A stretch of DNA of 64,000 bases from NCBI RefSeq assembly GCF_001684965.1, contig NZ_MAYG01000001.1, positions 1,984,001-2,048,000 of the forward strand, given 5' to 3'. Position 1 is the first letter of the stretch; each line of letters starts with the position of its first letter. Below, piece after piece: positions 48,201-56,324 of the stretch. The notes below the pieces were generated by a model. The model made no database searches and was not told the origin of the DNA. It saw nothing but the letters and a program-made list of their open reading frames with translations. This DNA is from Chryseobacterium arthrosphaerae (GTDB taxonomy: Bacteria > Bacteroidota > Bacteroidia > Flavobacteriales > Weeksellaceae). The position numbers and the translations under genes were made by a program.

Positions 48201-48783
48201 CCGGATCAGTATCCCAAAAATATTCTGCCTGAGAAATAGCCATTATTGGAGAGGCTGAAGTCTGCTGAACATTAATGACATTGGTAAAAACCGGTCCCCA
48301 GATTCCCATATTATCTTTGATGCGGACACTGAATTTATGCAGACCACCACCCGGTGTGGCAACTCCTGTTTTACTGAGCTGCTCAAAAACACTGTCAAAG
48401 TTTCCGTCAGCAGCCAGTACGGGATTCCCGTTTCCGGCTCCCGGATCTGCATCCCAAAAATATTCTGCCTGAGAAACAGCTATTTTTGTAAATCCCTCAT
48501 TGGACTGAACTTCAATAATATTGGTAAAAACCGGTCCCCAAACTCCCGTATTGTCTTTGATACGGATACAGAATTTGTGTAAGCCGACACCCGGTGTGGC
48601 AATATCTGTTTGGGAAATCTGTTCTACAACATCGTCAAAAGTGCCATCGGCAGCCAGTACCGGAGTTCCGTTTCCTGTTCCGGGATCGGTATCCCAGAAA
48701 TATTCTGCCTGGCTGATCGATACCTGTGCCGGACACAGCATGACCATAAACAGGGCAATTATACTATAGATATAATTTTTCAT
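45280..48783 (-). CDS. T9SS-secreted protein with two RCC1 propellers
   Basis: The protein has 1167 residues. Signal peptide (MKNYIYSIIALFMVMLCPAQ), three repeats of about 78 residues (AEYFWDxDPGxGNG ... LHKFxIRIKDNxGVWGPVFTN, to about 255), seven RCC1 repeats (about 256-605; GTLWAWGxNxxGQLGDGT), a fibronectin-III-like linker (about 609-712; ATISWTEATVTPGQGYVYLYS), seven more RCC1 repeats (about 714-1075) and a type A T9SS sorting domain (about 1095-1167; VYPNPVQDILTVSF ... GVYLITVNA). Seven repeats make one complete blade set, so two full propellers are expected. Secreted or surface-anchored by type IX secretion; ligand unknown. Follows a beta-helix gene by 19 bp. Confidence 0.88.
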   Translation of the reverse strand: MKNYIYSIIALFMVMLCPAQVSISQAEYFWDTDPGTGNGTPVLAADGTFDDVVEQISQTDIATPGVGLHKFCIRIKDNTGVWGPVFTNIIEVQSNEGFTKIAVSQAEYFWDADPGAGNGNPVLAADGNFDSVFEQLSKTGVATPGGGLHKFSVRIKDNMGIWGPVFTNVINVQQTSASPIMAISQAEYFWDTDPGEGNGTALLAADASFDSSFEQLTDAGITLPANGLHVLNVRIKDNTGVWGPVFRNVIDVQTTPFTGCWKTLITRVDHSVGIKTDGTLWAWGSNTAGQLGDGTTYVRSVPVQIGTSANWKNVYVGSRHTLAIKTDGTLWAWGDNKYGQLGDGTLISKTAPIQIGTATDWQSLSGGAEHSVGIKTDGTLWTWGRNGYGQLGDGTTNANTIPTQVGTATNWKSIRAANYQTLAIKTDGTLWGWGINTSGQLGDGTSVSKNIPTQIGTATNWKSIDTGTQHSVGLRTDGTLWAWGYNSWGQLGDGTTISKNTQIQIGTATNWQTVAAGNGFTYATKADGTLWAWGSNSFGQLGNGTSGGSVTSPAQVDSSSDNMRVFAGESHILVQKFDGFVKSCGRNDSWQLGDGTKVHKNTFTPMACPGYCIPPTTSFSTNNVTSTTNVTSTKATISWTEATVTPGQGYVYLYSTSPAVGGIQGSVPFTSTTADLTNLLPDTTYYWWVASNCGFTPYIWVPGGSFTTLPTTETGCWQSVSGGAYFTMGLKTDGTLWCWGDNAKGQIGDGTTINRNTPTRIGTGNNWAKIAAGSSFSLGMKADGTIWTWGDNYYGQLGDGTTANRNIPMQVGAAADWADIATGEYHTFAIKADGTLWGWGYNRFGQLGDGTIVNKSIPVQIGTSTDWLSVTSSESHTLAIKADGTLWGWGDNAKGQLGDGTTISVSSPVQIGTATNWKTVDTGNGFSIGIRTDGTLWSWGYNSSGQLGDGTTSPKNIPTQVGTGVNWKSVKIGEYGSVIAIKTDGTLWTWGNNSWGQLGDGTETNRSAPMLIGTATDWQSIESGTHHTLAINAQGFLAISGYNFRGQIGDGTTVQKKIFTPVACGTGSGAVNKASAFAKAGLTVDEVSVKADHLKVYPNPVQDILTVSFDRKILSVMVYNASGQQVLTKTINDTKGSIDVSGLVSGVYLITVNAADEVVKTVKVIKR

Positions 48784-48802
48784 ACTCTTATATCATTAGA
48801 TG

Positions 48803-49984
48803 TTATTTAGAAAAACCAGATCCGCTGATGTTAAAAGTTCCGCTGGTAACTGTTCTTGGCGTTGAAAGGTAGTTGACCTGAGGTTTATTGTTGTTATTGG
48901 CCGGCCAGTAATTAGCCCAGCTGTTAGAACCACCATAGTGTCCGGCATCGTTTCTGGTCAGGTCCAAATCGGTATATTTTACGGCAGGGTTTCCGGCATT
49001 CAGATTCATACCGGCTACAGTATATGCTACGGTGTCGAAGTTCAGACTCGCAGATCCGGTATTGTCGTTTTGAGTCATATTACCTTCTGTTATAAAAGAA
49101 TTGGTAAATATATTGTAGCTGGCTGCAATGCTAACGGTATTGCTTTTATTTTGAATGCAGGAATTGGTTGCCCCCACCACAAAAGAAGCGGCATTATTCA
49201 TAATGGTAATATTTCCCGGATTTGTATTATTGACTCCCAGGTTGACATAAAATGGTGCGAAATCTGCGGGATAAGCATTATAGACCGTATTGTTGATGAT
49301 TTCGTTAGAGCTTCCGGGTTTGATATTATAAATATAAATACCGGAACAGAAGTTATTGTTAAATTTAAAATTATAATTGGGCTGTGAATTTGAGATAAAT
49401 GAATGGGATACATTGCCATATACCTCAATATCAGATCCTATAGGACTGCTGTCCTGGGTAGCCACCACGGCAATGCTCAGCGCCTTATTGGCAGTACATC
49501 TTCCATGAGAAAACTTCAGGTTTCCACTGATTGTACAGCCGGAAATATTGGTTGTGAAATTGACTTTATCTGTTAAAACATTATGCAGATCACAGTTCAC
49601 AATATTTAGGAAGGTTCTTCCTGTACCAATTGGAAAGGTAGCCTCCACATTATAACTGCCGGAATTTCCTGAACTCAGATTGCTGATCGTAACCGTTCTT
49701 CCTGTAGCCGGATTGATACTCACATTGCCCTGAATGATATATTTGGCATAACTGGTTTCAGAAACAAAAGTCAATGATTTGTTGATTATAATATTTTCTA
49801 CATAAGCCTCTCCGTTCGCTTTGGGCTGAATGATGATACGATCACCGTCTGAGGCCGCTGTAATTGCTGTACTTACGGTAGGATAAGCGCCACCGGCTCC
49901 CCCGTTTCTAACATATAAATCGGCTGCAAAAGCCATAGTACCTGATAAGCCTGTGAAGGCCATGATAAGTAGTTTCTTTTTCAT
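48803..49984 (-). CDS. Secreted beta-helix (pectate-lyase-like fold) protein
   Basis: A 393-residue protein with signal peptide MKKKLLIMAFTGLSGTMAFA and then YVRNGGAGGAYPTVSTAITAASDGDRIII, the usual entry of right-handed parallel beta-helix proteins. Repeated short strands with Asn/Ser turns follow (ITIMNNAASFVV, ISGCTISGNLKF, EIINNTVYNA). The C-terminus (VTSGTFNISGSGFSK) carries no T9SS domain. No catalytic residues of pectate lyases are evident. Probably co-transcribed with the RCC1 gene from the promoter at 50507-50537. Confidence 0.7.
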   Translation of the reverse strand: MKKKLLIMAFTGLSGTMAFAADLYVRNGGAGGAYPTVSTAITAASDGDRIIIQPKANGEAYVENIIINKSLTFVSETSYAKYIIQGNVSINPATGRTVTISNLSSGNSGSYNVEATFPIGTGRTFLNIVNCDLHNVLTDKVNFTTNISGCTISGNLKFSHGRCTANKALSIAVVATQDSSPIGSDIEVYGNVSHSFISNSQPNYNFKFNNNFCSGIYIYNIKPGSSNEIINNTVYNAYPADFAPFYVNLGVNNTNPGNITIMNNAASFVVGATNSCIQNKSNTVSIAASYNIFTNSFITEGNMTQNDNTGSASLNFDTVAYTVAGMNLNAGNPAVKYTDLDLTRNDAGHYGGSNSWANYWPANNNNKPQVNYLSTPRTVTSGTFNISGSGFSK

Positions 49985-50500
49985 AATAGTAATAAAAATT
50001 AATAAGTTTAATATGAGTTATATTTTTTTAAAAAATAGTCCGCCTGTTCCCACTTTCTCCTGCCATTTTTTTTCGAAGCAGAGGATTTATGGTGTAAGGA
50101 ATTAAATCAATGAATCAATATTGAGATAAAAAATATCCTGCCTGATAACAGTAATGCAGCAGCATAACTGACAACATCCATCTTCTCCGGATTTCAATAC
50201 AGGCATTTCGCATCCGGGGCTGAAAGCAAAATCATGGTAATACTTTTCATACCGGATACTCTTCATCTCTGAGGTACGGAAATAATGCGATAACCTTATA
50301 AGGCTTTATAAGACTTGCTGCTCTAAAGGAAATTTTGAGGATTTACTGCTGTTTTAAACTGTCTGAAACAATTCAGTTCTCAGGTATTCGTAAAGATAAA
50401 TACAATGGATTGTTTGTTTTCATGGTCTGATGAGTTTTGAAGTTTGGTTTTTAGTTTTTTATTGAAAACAACATGATCGGTTATAATCATTTTATGTTGT
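49985..50500 (-). other. Long gene-free leader of the beta-helix/RCC1 operon
   Basis: About 515 bases between the consensus promoter and the start codon. It holds small dyads such as CCTTATAAGG (near 50293) but no recognisable riboswitch. Confidence 0.35.
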
Positions 50501-50506
50501 TGATTA

Positions 50507-50537
50507 CAAAAGTATATTTTTATTATGGATCTTCAAA
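50507..50537 (-). promoter_or_regulatory. Consensus promoter for the beta-helix/RCC1 operon
   Basis: On the minus strand TTTG (50534-50537), 19 bases, then TACTTTTG (50507-50514): both boxes and the spacing match the Bacteroidota housekeeping consensus. It lies about 520 bases before the beta-helix ATG, leaving a long leader (49985-50500) without a gene. Confidence 0.65.
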
Positions 50538-50661
50538 TAGGGTATGAAAAATAATATGATTGTCATTTAACTTTTCTTCAAAAAAATTAACTTCTTATTT
50601 TATGATAACAATAATTTATCTAACATTGCAAAAAAACCGTGAAAAACCCAAAAATTTACTA

Positions 50662-51009
50662 ATGAAAAAAGATGAAATAGCCAGACAAAAATTATTTGAC
50701 GGAAATGAAGAAAAATGCCTGCAGGAAGTTTTTGAAATTAAAAATCAAAAAATAAAATTGATTGATCTCTACAATAGTCCTTTAACAGCTTTAAAAAACG
50801 AAATAGATAATACCCGCTTCGACCTCATCGTTAAAGAAAGTCAATTCAATCTGGTCAACAGCTTTACTGAAAAATACATTTCCGAAGATGGACTGGAAAT
50901 TAATTACCTCAAAAACAATGACATGATCTTCCTTTTTTCATACGGAGAATATCAACCGGGAAGGTATATGCTATTTTTAGAGGGGGTCTGGCATTACAAC
51001 TTATCGTAA
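50662..51009 (+). CDS. Small hypothetical cytoplasmic protein
   Basis: A 115-residue protein from the ATG at 50662; the frame is open to an ATG at 50602 and a TTG at 50560, and no ribosome site decides between them. It begins MKKDEIARQKLFDGNEEKCLQEVFEIKNQ and ends in a beta-rich FLFSYGEYQPGRYMLFLEGVWHY. No signal peptide or membrane segment. No family recognised. Confidence 0.5.
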   Translation: MKKDEIARQKLFDGNEEKCLQEVFEIKNQKIKLIDLYNSPLTALKNEIDNTRFDLIVKESQFNLVNSFTEKYISEDGLEINYLKNNDMIFLFSYGEYQPGRYMLFLEGVWHYNLS

Positions 51010-51077
51010 ATAAAAACAGAGATCAATGCTCCATCTCTGATGTCAATTTAAGATCAGGTCACCGTTCAGAATTGCTG

Positions 51078-51749
51078 TTACTTCCAGGAATTCATTTCAT
51101 AATGCAACGCATTTTTTCTCATGTCTTCTATCCTGCCTTCAAGGGCTTCAATACCTCTGCGTAAATAATCTTCCTTTTCAGATTCACTTAAGGTATAGAG
51201 AACATCAAATCCCAGGTTTGACCAGATCACCGGAACAGACAACTGAATAGTACCTTCGTGATCAAAAATATAATATTCCCAATCCTCTTTTTCCAGGATA
51301 TCTCTGTCATTTACCATTTCAATGAACACTTCCAGCCTGTTGGAAGGTATTCCTAAAAAATCAAAAGTGATATAAAATTTTTCATTCCTGGGAACCCTGA
51401 ACGAGATTCCTTTGAAGGATAAGATCAGTTCATTTTCTTCTTCAAAAACCTTGGCAGGTAACTTGAACCGCTGTCTTTCATCGGGAAGCAGTCTATTTTC
51501 AGGAACCGGTTCAGTAGTATACGCAGGTGATATAAAAGCTTTTTCGTAAGCTTGTATTTCCTCATTCTTTGTATTGAACAGTCTTATTCCGTTCCTGGCC
51601 AGTCTGCCGGTATCGTTGGAGAAGTAAAACCTCCGTTCCCCGCCACTATGGTTGGTGATTTCCAAATAGAGTATAAAACGGTTCGCTTCAAGATGATAAG
51701 AAATATCATGTTTCATATTTACAGCATTCATCATAGCTTTATTTTGCAT
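51078..51749 (-). CDS. Hypothetical protein, beta-sandwich N-part
   Basis: A 223-residue protein with no signal peptide. The N-terminal two thirds read as a beta-sandwich (ISYHLEANRFILYLEITNHSGGERRFYFSND, KFYITFDFLGI), and a helical C-terminus contains LSESEKEDYLRRGIEALEGRIEDMRK. I do not recognise the family. Its promoter carries a 20-bp palindrome, so it is probably controlled by a repressor or other symmetric DNA-binding protein. Confidence 0.6.
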   Translation of the reverse strand: MQNKAMMNAVNMKHDISYHLEANRFILYLEITNHSGGERRFYFSNDTGRLARNGIRLFNTKNEEIQAYEKAFISPAYTTEPVPENRLLPDERQRFKLPAKVFEEENELILSFKGISFRVPRNEKFYITFDFLGIPSNRLEVFIEMVNDRDILEKEDWEYYIFDHEGTIQLSVPVIWSNLGFDVLYTLSESEKEDYLRRGIEALEGRIEDMRKNALHYEMNSWK

Positions 51750-51823
51750 TATAGGTTCAGTAAAGGGAAATATCTGGATTCAGAGACCCGTTTTATAGCA
51801 CCGACATTAAGTCAATTTTTTGG

Positions 51824-51850
51824 CAAATGTAAATAAACCCGGGTTTATTT
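51824..51850 (-). promoter_or_regulatory. Promoter of the 51078 gene with a 20-bp palindromic operator
   Basis: The minus strand reads TACATTTG (51824-51831), a perfect TAnnTTTG match 75 bases before the ATG. A perfect palindrome AAATAAACCCGGGTTTATTT (51831-51850) fills the spacer between -7 and the expected -33 position. The remaining gene-free bases to 52072 show nothing else. Confidence 0.6.
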
Positions 51851-52072
51851 CAGCATATTATTTCAAAGTAATTATCTGACTATGAATAAATTTCATTTGT
51901 TTTCATGTTTTAGCTTTTTTAAAATTAAGAAAAATATTGTTTTCACTCTAACGAAAAGAAATCATGATGAAGAATTCCTTTGTGATTTCCTTTCAAAATA
52001 AGAGGTTAAATATCATTTTCAGAGTCTTTAAATGACTAAATTAGCCATGAATTAAAATGCGTTAAGGTTTTT

Positions 52073-54475
52073 ATGAAAAATATATTCTGTCTATTGCTGT
52101 TCTCTGCTGTACAACCTGTACTGGCACAAACTAAATTAGAAAAAGCAATCACCAATCTTGAGGATAATTACGAACAGGAAAAAGTATACTTGCTTACCGA
52201 CAAATCACAATATGCTGCGGGTGACAAAATCTGGTTTAAAAGTTTTGTATTTAACGGCTACAACCGTTCTCCTTTGTCTACCACCCTGTTTGTAGAACTG
52301 TACGGTTCTGATAAAAAACTGATCGACTGGAAAACGGTACTTCTGACCAATGGTGAAGGCAGCGGGGATTTTCAGCTGAAAGAAGATCTTCCAGAACAGG
52401 TATATTTTGTAAGAGCTTACACGCCTTATATGACCAATTTCAGTGAAGATTTTCAGATCGTTAAAACAATTCCTGTCTATAATCCGTCTTCTTCAGAATC
52501 ATTGGTCATCTCCAAAAGTTCCGACTGGTCTGCAAAAGCTTTTCCCGAAGGAGGAAGTTTTATTACCGGCATCCCTACGAAATTTGCCGTAAGGTTATCA
52601 AGCGAAACCTCTTTGCCGGAAAGCTGGTCCGGAAAAATAATCGATGCCCAAAACCCCAATGTTTCTATTACAACGTTTACATCTTTTGATAAAAACGTAG
52701 GAGCTTTTACAATAACACCTGCTTCCGGAAAAAAATACCAGGCCGTCATTCAGGACAATACAGGTAAAAGCAAAACGATAGATCTGCCACAGGCCACAGA
52801 CACCGGACTCCATCTGGATGTGATCAGCTCTAAAGACGGGATAAAATATACCTTAAAAGGCGCAAACCTGAAACAGCAGCTTCAAAATTATAAAATTGTA
52901 GGAACCATCAATAATCATCTTGCCTACAAAGCCAACATCAAGCAACTTACCAATGAAGCATCCAGTCTTATTCCTGTAAAAGTAAGCAACGGGGCTAACG
53001 GGATCTTACAATTAGCCATTTTTGATGAACAGGACAATCTGGTAGCGAAAAGGCTCTGCTTTATAAAACCCGGTGATTTAAAGATTGAGAAAGCAGAAAT
53101 TATAAGCCAGAGTATAAAATCCACACCAAGATCTTTCAACAGTATTGATCTTTCCCCGGAATCTTACTTTAAAAATTATACTGTAGTGGTAAGTGAAGAT
53201 GACGGAGGCAACAAGCCCGAGGAAGAGAATATCCTGAGCGGACTCTGGTTAACAGGAGATTTTACCACAAAAATAGACCGTCCGGCACAGTATTTTTCTA
53301 AAAATGCCAATAGTGAAGCCCTGGACGCCCTGCTTATTTCTGAAAGCTGGAAAAGGTTTGACTGGAATTCCGTGCTCAGCGGTGCTGCTCCTTCTATCAA
53401 AACAGAGTCTCCAAAGTTTCTTTCTTACAGGGTAAAGCCTATTAAAAATAATGCCCTGCTCATCAACAGCAATGTCAATTTATTGTTGAAATTAGGTAAG
53501 AATGAACCTTCCTTCAATCAGTTCAAAACAGATCAGAACGGATATATCTATTTAAATAACCTCAGCAATGATGAGCCTCTGGAAGTTTCAGTATTTGTCA
53601 ATTCAGACACCAATAAAGACACCAATGCCGGTAATCTCTTCGTTACTGTAGAACCATTGGTGAATCCCACACCATTTACAGGCAATCTGCCCGGTACAAA
53701 TTATAAACTGGTAAAAACCGGTGGAAACAAAACCCTGCCTGCAACAATTTCCAAAGCCATCAACACGCAAAAAAACATAAAAAAAGCAGAGAGTGCCGGT
53801 ATACAAATTGAACAGGTAAAATTAACCGGGAAAAAGAAAGACCCAAAAGCAGAATTGGATAAGCTTCTGTCTACCGGTATGTTCAGCTCCAGCAATTCTA
53901 CAGTATTTGACTTCGTGAATGAAGACCAGCATGTCTCCGGATCTGCCAATATATTAGACTGGCTTCAGGGAAGGGCGGCCGGTTTATCATTCCAAAGAAA
54001 CAGCTCGGGAGTCAATGTACCTTATATCCGGGGCCAGCAGGCTAAACTCTATCTGGATGAAGTGCTTACCGACCCTTCGATGATTGCGAATCTTCCTGTG
54101 ATCAATATTGCTATGGTAAAAATTATCAAAGGATCAGGATTGATAGGTGATGCAGTAGCCGTCTACACATTAAAAGGCGATATGAAATCTAAGAATAAAG
54201 AAAAATCAACCCAGAATACCAATAATTCTTCCATTATAAAAGGCTATGACAGACCTTCGGAATTCCTTGTTGAAATGATAGATGACGATTCTCCGGCAAA
54301 AATTGAAAATGATACCCGGGAAACCCTGTACTGGAATCCCAATTTATTCGACAGCGATTATGTGCCGCCAAGAATTAAATTTTTCAACAATGACAGCGCG
54401 AAGCAATATAAAGTGCAGATCATAAGCTTCGATGAAGATGATCATATTCTTTATCAGAATGAAATTTTCAAATAA
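52073..54475 (+). CDS. Secreted MG2-domain protein with TonB-plug-like C-terminal domain
   Basis: The protein has 800 residues. Signal peptide MKNIFCLLLFSAVQPVLA, then an MG2-type macroglobulin domain (about 35-135; VYLLTDKSQYAAGDKIWFKSFVF, PEQVYFVRAYTPYM). Further beta domains follow (to about 570), and then a plug-like segment (about 610-705: ILDWLQGRAAGLSFQR, VPYIRGQQAKLYLDEV, NIAMVKIIKGSGLIGD, AVAVYTLKGD). Proteins combining macroglobulin-like domains with a TonB-plug are common in Bacteroidota envelopes; their function is not settled. There is no barrel, so it is not itself a receptor. Monocistronic with a strong terminator. Confidence 0.78.
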   Translation: MKNIFCLLLFSAVQPVLAQTKLEKAITNLEDNYEQEKVYLLTDKSQYAAGDKIWFKSFVFNGYNRSPLSTTLFVELYGSDKKLIDWKTVLLTNGEGSGDFQLKEDLPEQVYFVRAYTPYMTNFSEDFQIVKTIPVYNPSSSESLVISKSSDWSAKAFPEGGSFITGIPTKFAVRLSSETSLPESWSGKIIDAQNPNVSITTFTSFDKNVGAFTITPASGKKYQAVIQDNTGKSKTIDLPQATDTGLHLDVISSKDGIKYTLKGANLKQQLQNYKIVGTINNHLAYKANIKQLTNEASSLIPVKVSNGANGILQLAIFDEQDNLVAKRLCFIKPGDLKIEKAEIISQSIKSTPRSFNSIDLSPESYFKNYTVVVSEDDGGNKPEEENILSGLWLTGDFTTKIDRPAQYFSKNANSEALDALLISESWKRFDWNSVLSGAAPSIKTESPKFLSYRVKPIKNNALLINSNVNLLLKLGKNEPSFNQFKTDQNGYIYLNNLSNDEPLEVSVFVNSDTNKDTNAGNLFVTVEPLVNPTPFTGNLPGTNYKLVKTGGNKTLPATISKAINTQKNIKKAESAGIQIEQVKLTGKKKDPKAELDKLLSTGMFSSSNSTVFDFVNEDQHVSGSANILDWLQGRAAGLSFQRNSSGVNVPYIRGQQAKLYLDEVLTDPSMIANLPVINIAMVKIIKGSGLIGDAVAVYTLKGDMKSKNKEKSTQNTNNSSIIKGYDRPSEFLVEMIDDDSPAKIENDTRETLYWNPNLFDSDYVPPRIKFFNNDSAKQYKVQIISFDEDDHILYQNEIFK

Positions 54476-54483
54476 TATTATTT

Positions 54484-54524
54484 AATAACAAAGCCTTTCA
54501 GTTTTTCTGAAAGGCTTTGTTATT
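54484..54524 (+). terminator. Strong terminator after the MG2/plug protein gene
   Basis: Perfect 18-bp stem, 54484-54501 with 54507-54524, loop TTTTT, followed by a run of T (to 54529). Confidence 0.92.
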
Positions 54525-54757
54525 TTTTTATACCTCTATCTGATTAAAAAGAAATGAGCCCAATCATACTTCGAATCTCTGCACATTGTCTGGTTTTATA
54601 TTTCTTAGAAATGCCGTTATCAGCAATACAATACAAATCTTTTTTTATCCGTCAGCCGGCCATTACTTTCTATGGTCAGTTCCTGTAAATGAATTAAGTT
54701 TTTAAAGTAAATAATTTGCGTTGAAAATTTTGATACATTCATATCAGAAAATAACTT

Positions 54758-55363
54758 ATGAAAAAATCTCTTCCAATTCTTCTGTTTTTTCTTTCAGGAA
54801 CAATCGGGTTGTATGCCCAAAAAACGGGTGATAAAGATCATTATACCTTCGAAGTACAAAATGAAGAGGGAGATCTGAATAAAGACCAACGCAAAGACAA
54901 AGTAGTGATAGAAATGGATATAAAGGATGAAACCAGGCCATTGAGGGTACAGATATTCCTCTCGCAGCCTGATCAAAAGCTCCATCTCGCAGTTTCTTCC
55001 ACCCAACTCATTGAAAGTGAATACCCGATTGATAAGAAAGGAAAACATAATGGTAATCCCCTTCCGATGTTGATCATTGAAGATGGCAACTTAAAAATGC
55101 TTACTGATATTAACGGCCAGAAAAGCTGCTATGAATTCAGATACCACCAGAATAATTTTGAACTGATTAAAATATCCCGTGTATACTGGAACGGAAAAAA
55201 TACAACCTTTGAAACTGAAATCGATTTATTAGCACAGACCCAGTTACATTTTGAGCAGGAATTAGGCTCAGATGAGATCTTCAATAAAAGGACAAAAAAG
55301 ATCAGAATTGCGTCATTACCCAAAATCCAGGATCTGAGTTTTTCTGATCTGGAGAAATATTAA
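54758..55363 (+). CDS. Secreted hypothetical protein
   Basis: A 201-residue protein with signal peptide MKKSLPILLFFLSGTIGLYAQ. The mature part has a charged EF-hand-like dockerin-style run (EEGDLNKDQRKDKVVIEMDI, about 37-56), typical of secreted proteins that measure D-N-D repeats, and a beta-rich rest (YEFRYHQNNFELIKISRVYWNG). No catalytic motif and no T9SS domain. A small hairpin GCCTCC/GGAGGC (55383-55399) follows the stop. Confidence 0.6.
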   Translation: MKKSLPILLFFLSGTIGLYAQKTGDKDHYTFEVQNEEGDLNKDQRKDKVVIEMDIKDETRPLRVQIFLSQPDQKLHLAVSSTQLIESEYPIDKKGKHNGNPLPMLIIEDGNLKMLTDINGQKSCYEFRYHQNNFELIKISRVYWNGKNTTFETEIDLLAQTQLHFEQELGSDEIFNKRTKKIRIASLPKIQDLSFSDLEKY

Positions 55364-55382
55364 AACTTCCAGGGTAACAAAA

Positions 55383-55399
55383 GCCTCCACAAGGGAGGC
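55383..55399 (+). terminator. Small hairpin after the 54758 gene
   Basis: GCCTCC and GGAGGC form a 6-bp stem around five bases, 20 bases after the stop; no T-run, so weak. Confidence 0.35.
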
Positions 55400-55584
55400 A
55401 GAAAGTGTAAATTTTAGAAATATGAATTTTTCAAGTTGCCAAATATAATACAGGTGCTATTAAATATTTATGATCCTGATCACAAAAAATTCCCGGGAAA
55501 CCGAGGAGAAATTTTTATGCATGTAACTTAGAGTAAATATGAAATTTCGATGTAAAACCGTTACATGAATATAGTTCATAATAC

Positions 55585-55628
55585 TACGGGAAACCGTAAG
55601 GGTTGTGTTTGAAGCGTTTGTATATTCG
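55585..55628 (+). promoter_or_regulatory. Palindrome and -7-like element before the 60-residue gene
   Basis: TACGGGAAACCGTA (55585-55598) is a 5-bp dyad around GAAA; TATATTCG (55621-55628) is one base from TAnnTTTG. A second dyad ATGTAA-N5-TTACAT lies at 55550-55566. The same dyad/-7 layout occurs at 37323-37369. Confidence 0.5.
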
Positions 55629-55651
55629 AACCGAACTAAATATATATAATT

Positions 55652-55834
55652 ATGACAATACAAATTGAATTATCTGACGGAACTTTTGCAGATCTTGATA
55701 CTGCGAATATTATAGCAATCAATGATTTTAGCGGAGCCTGTAGGATTGAAACAGGTGACGGGAAATTTTTAGATACTAAAGCATCATACGAGGATATTAA
55801 AAAACTTTTAGGAGAATACATTGATATAAAGTAG
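55652..55834 (+). CDS. Small 60-residue protein, unknown
   Basis: A short acidic protein (TIQIELSDGTFADLDTANIIAIND ... ASYEDIKKLLGEYIDIK). A beta-hairpin-like N-part is followed by a C-terminal helix. It has its own promoter-like element upstream and a terminator after it, which supports a real gene. It looks like a compact single-domain regulator or partner protein; I cannot name a family. Confidence 0.55.
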   Translation: MTIQIELSDGTFADLDTANIIAINDFSGACRIETGDGKFLDTKASYEDIKKLLGEYIDIK

Positions 55835-55851
55835 GCACAGATTTTCCAGAC

Positions 55852-55885
55852 AAAACAGTCCCCCAGATAATTGGGGGATTGTTTT
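55852..55885. terminator. Bidirectional terminator between 60-residue gene and lysozyme gene
   Basis: AAAACAGTCCCCCA (55852-55865) pairs with TGGGGGATTGTTTT (55872-55885) with one mismatch at the centre of the arm; T-rich on the right. The right arm overlaps the lysozyme stop codon. Confidence 0.8.
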
Positions 55886-56324
55886 ATTTCGCAAAAAACA
55901 AATCAGCTTCCGCTTTCCTTCTCCTGATCAGTCCATTTAAAGTTTTTCCGCCGGCGGTAATGTATTTCTTTGTAAACCAGTTCCGGATCTCCTCTTCGCC
56001 TGCTTTTTTATTGATCAGAGAAAATAAGCCGTCTGATCCTCCGGTATTATAAGTGTGTGATACAAGAGCGTCGAACTGATTCTGGGTCAGTGGTATTTTC
56101 ACTTTGGCATTCACTATTTTTTCATAAGTGGGTAAAACAGCGGAGAATAATTCTACTCCTTTTTCCCTGGTGATGGCCGGATCTTTCATGGTTACTTTCT
56201 TGCCGCCGGGATAATAGGTATTTCCATATCCGATTGTGGGAATTCCTGCAGAATCCAGATAAGGCTGAGCACTGAAGCCTTCAAATGATATAATCAGATT
56301 GATTCCTTTTTGTGATGTTTTCAT
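55884..56324 (-). CDS. T4-type lysozyme (GH24 endolysin)
   Basis: A 146-residue protein. The catalytic triad has exact T4 lysozyme spacing: Glu15, Asp24 and Thr30 in SFEGFSAQPYLDSAGIPTIGYGNT. Later blocks PLTQNQFDALVSHTYNTG and GLIRRRKAEADLF are standard GH24. It cleaves the peptidoglycan glycan strand. No signal peptide, so it needs a holin-like or other release route, or acts inside a tail-like particle pathway. It overlaps the upstream spanin-like gene by 4 bp. Confidence 0.9.
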   Translation of the reverse strand: MKTSQKGINLIISFEGFSAQPYLDSAGIPTIGYGNTYYPGGKKVTMKDPAITREKGVELFSAVLPTYEKIVNAKVKIPLTQNQFDALVSHTYNTGGSDGLFSLINKKAGEEEIRNWFTKKYITAGGKTLNGLIRRRKAEADLFFAK

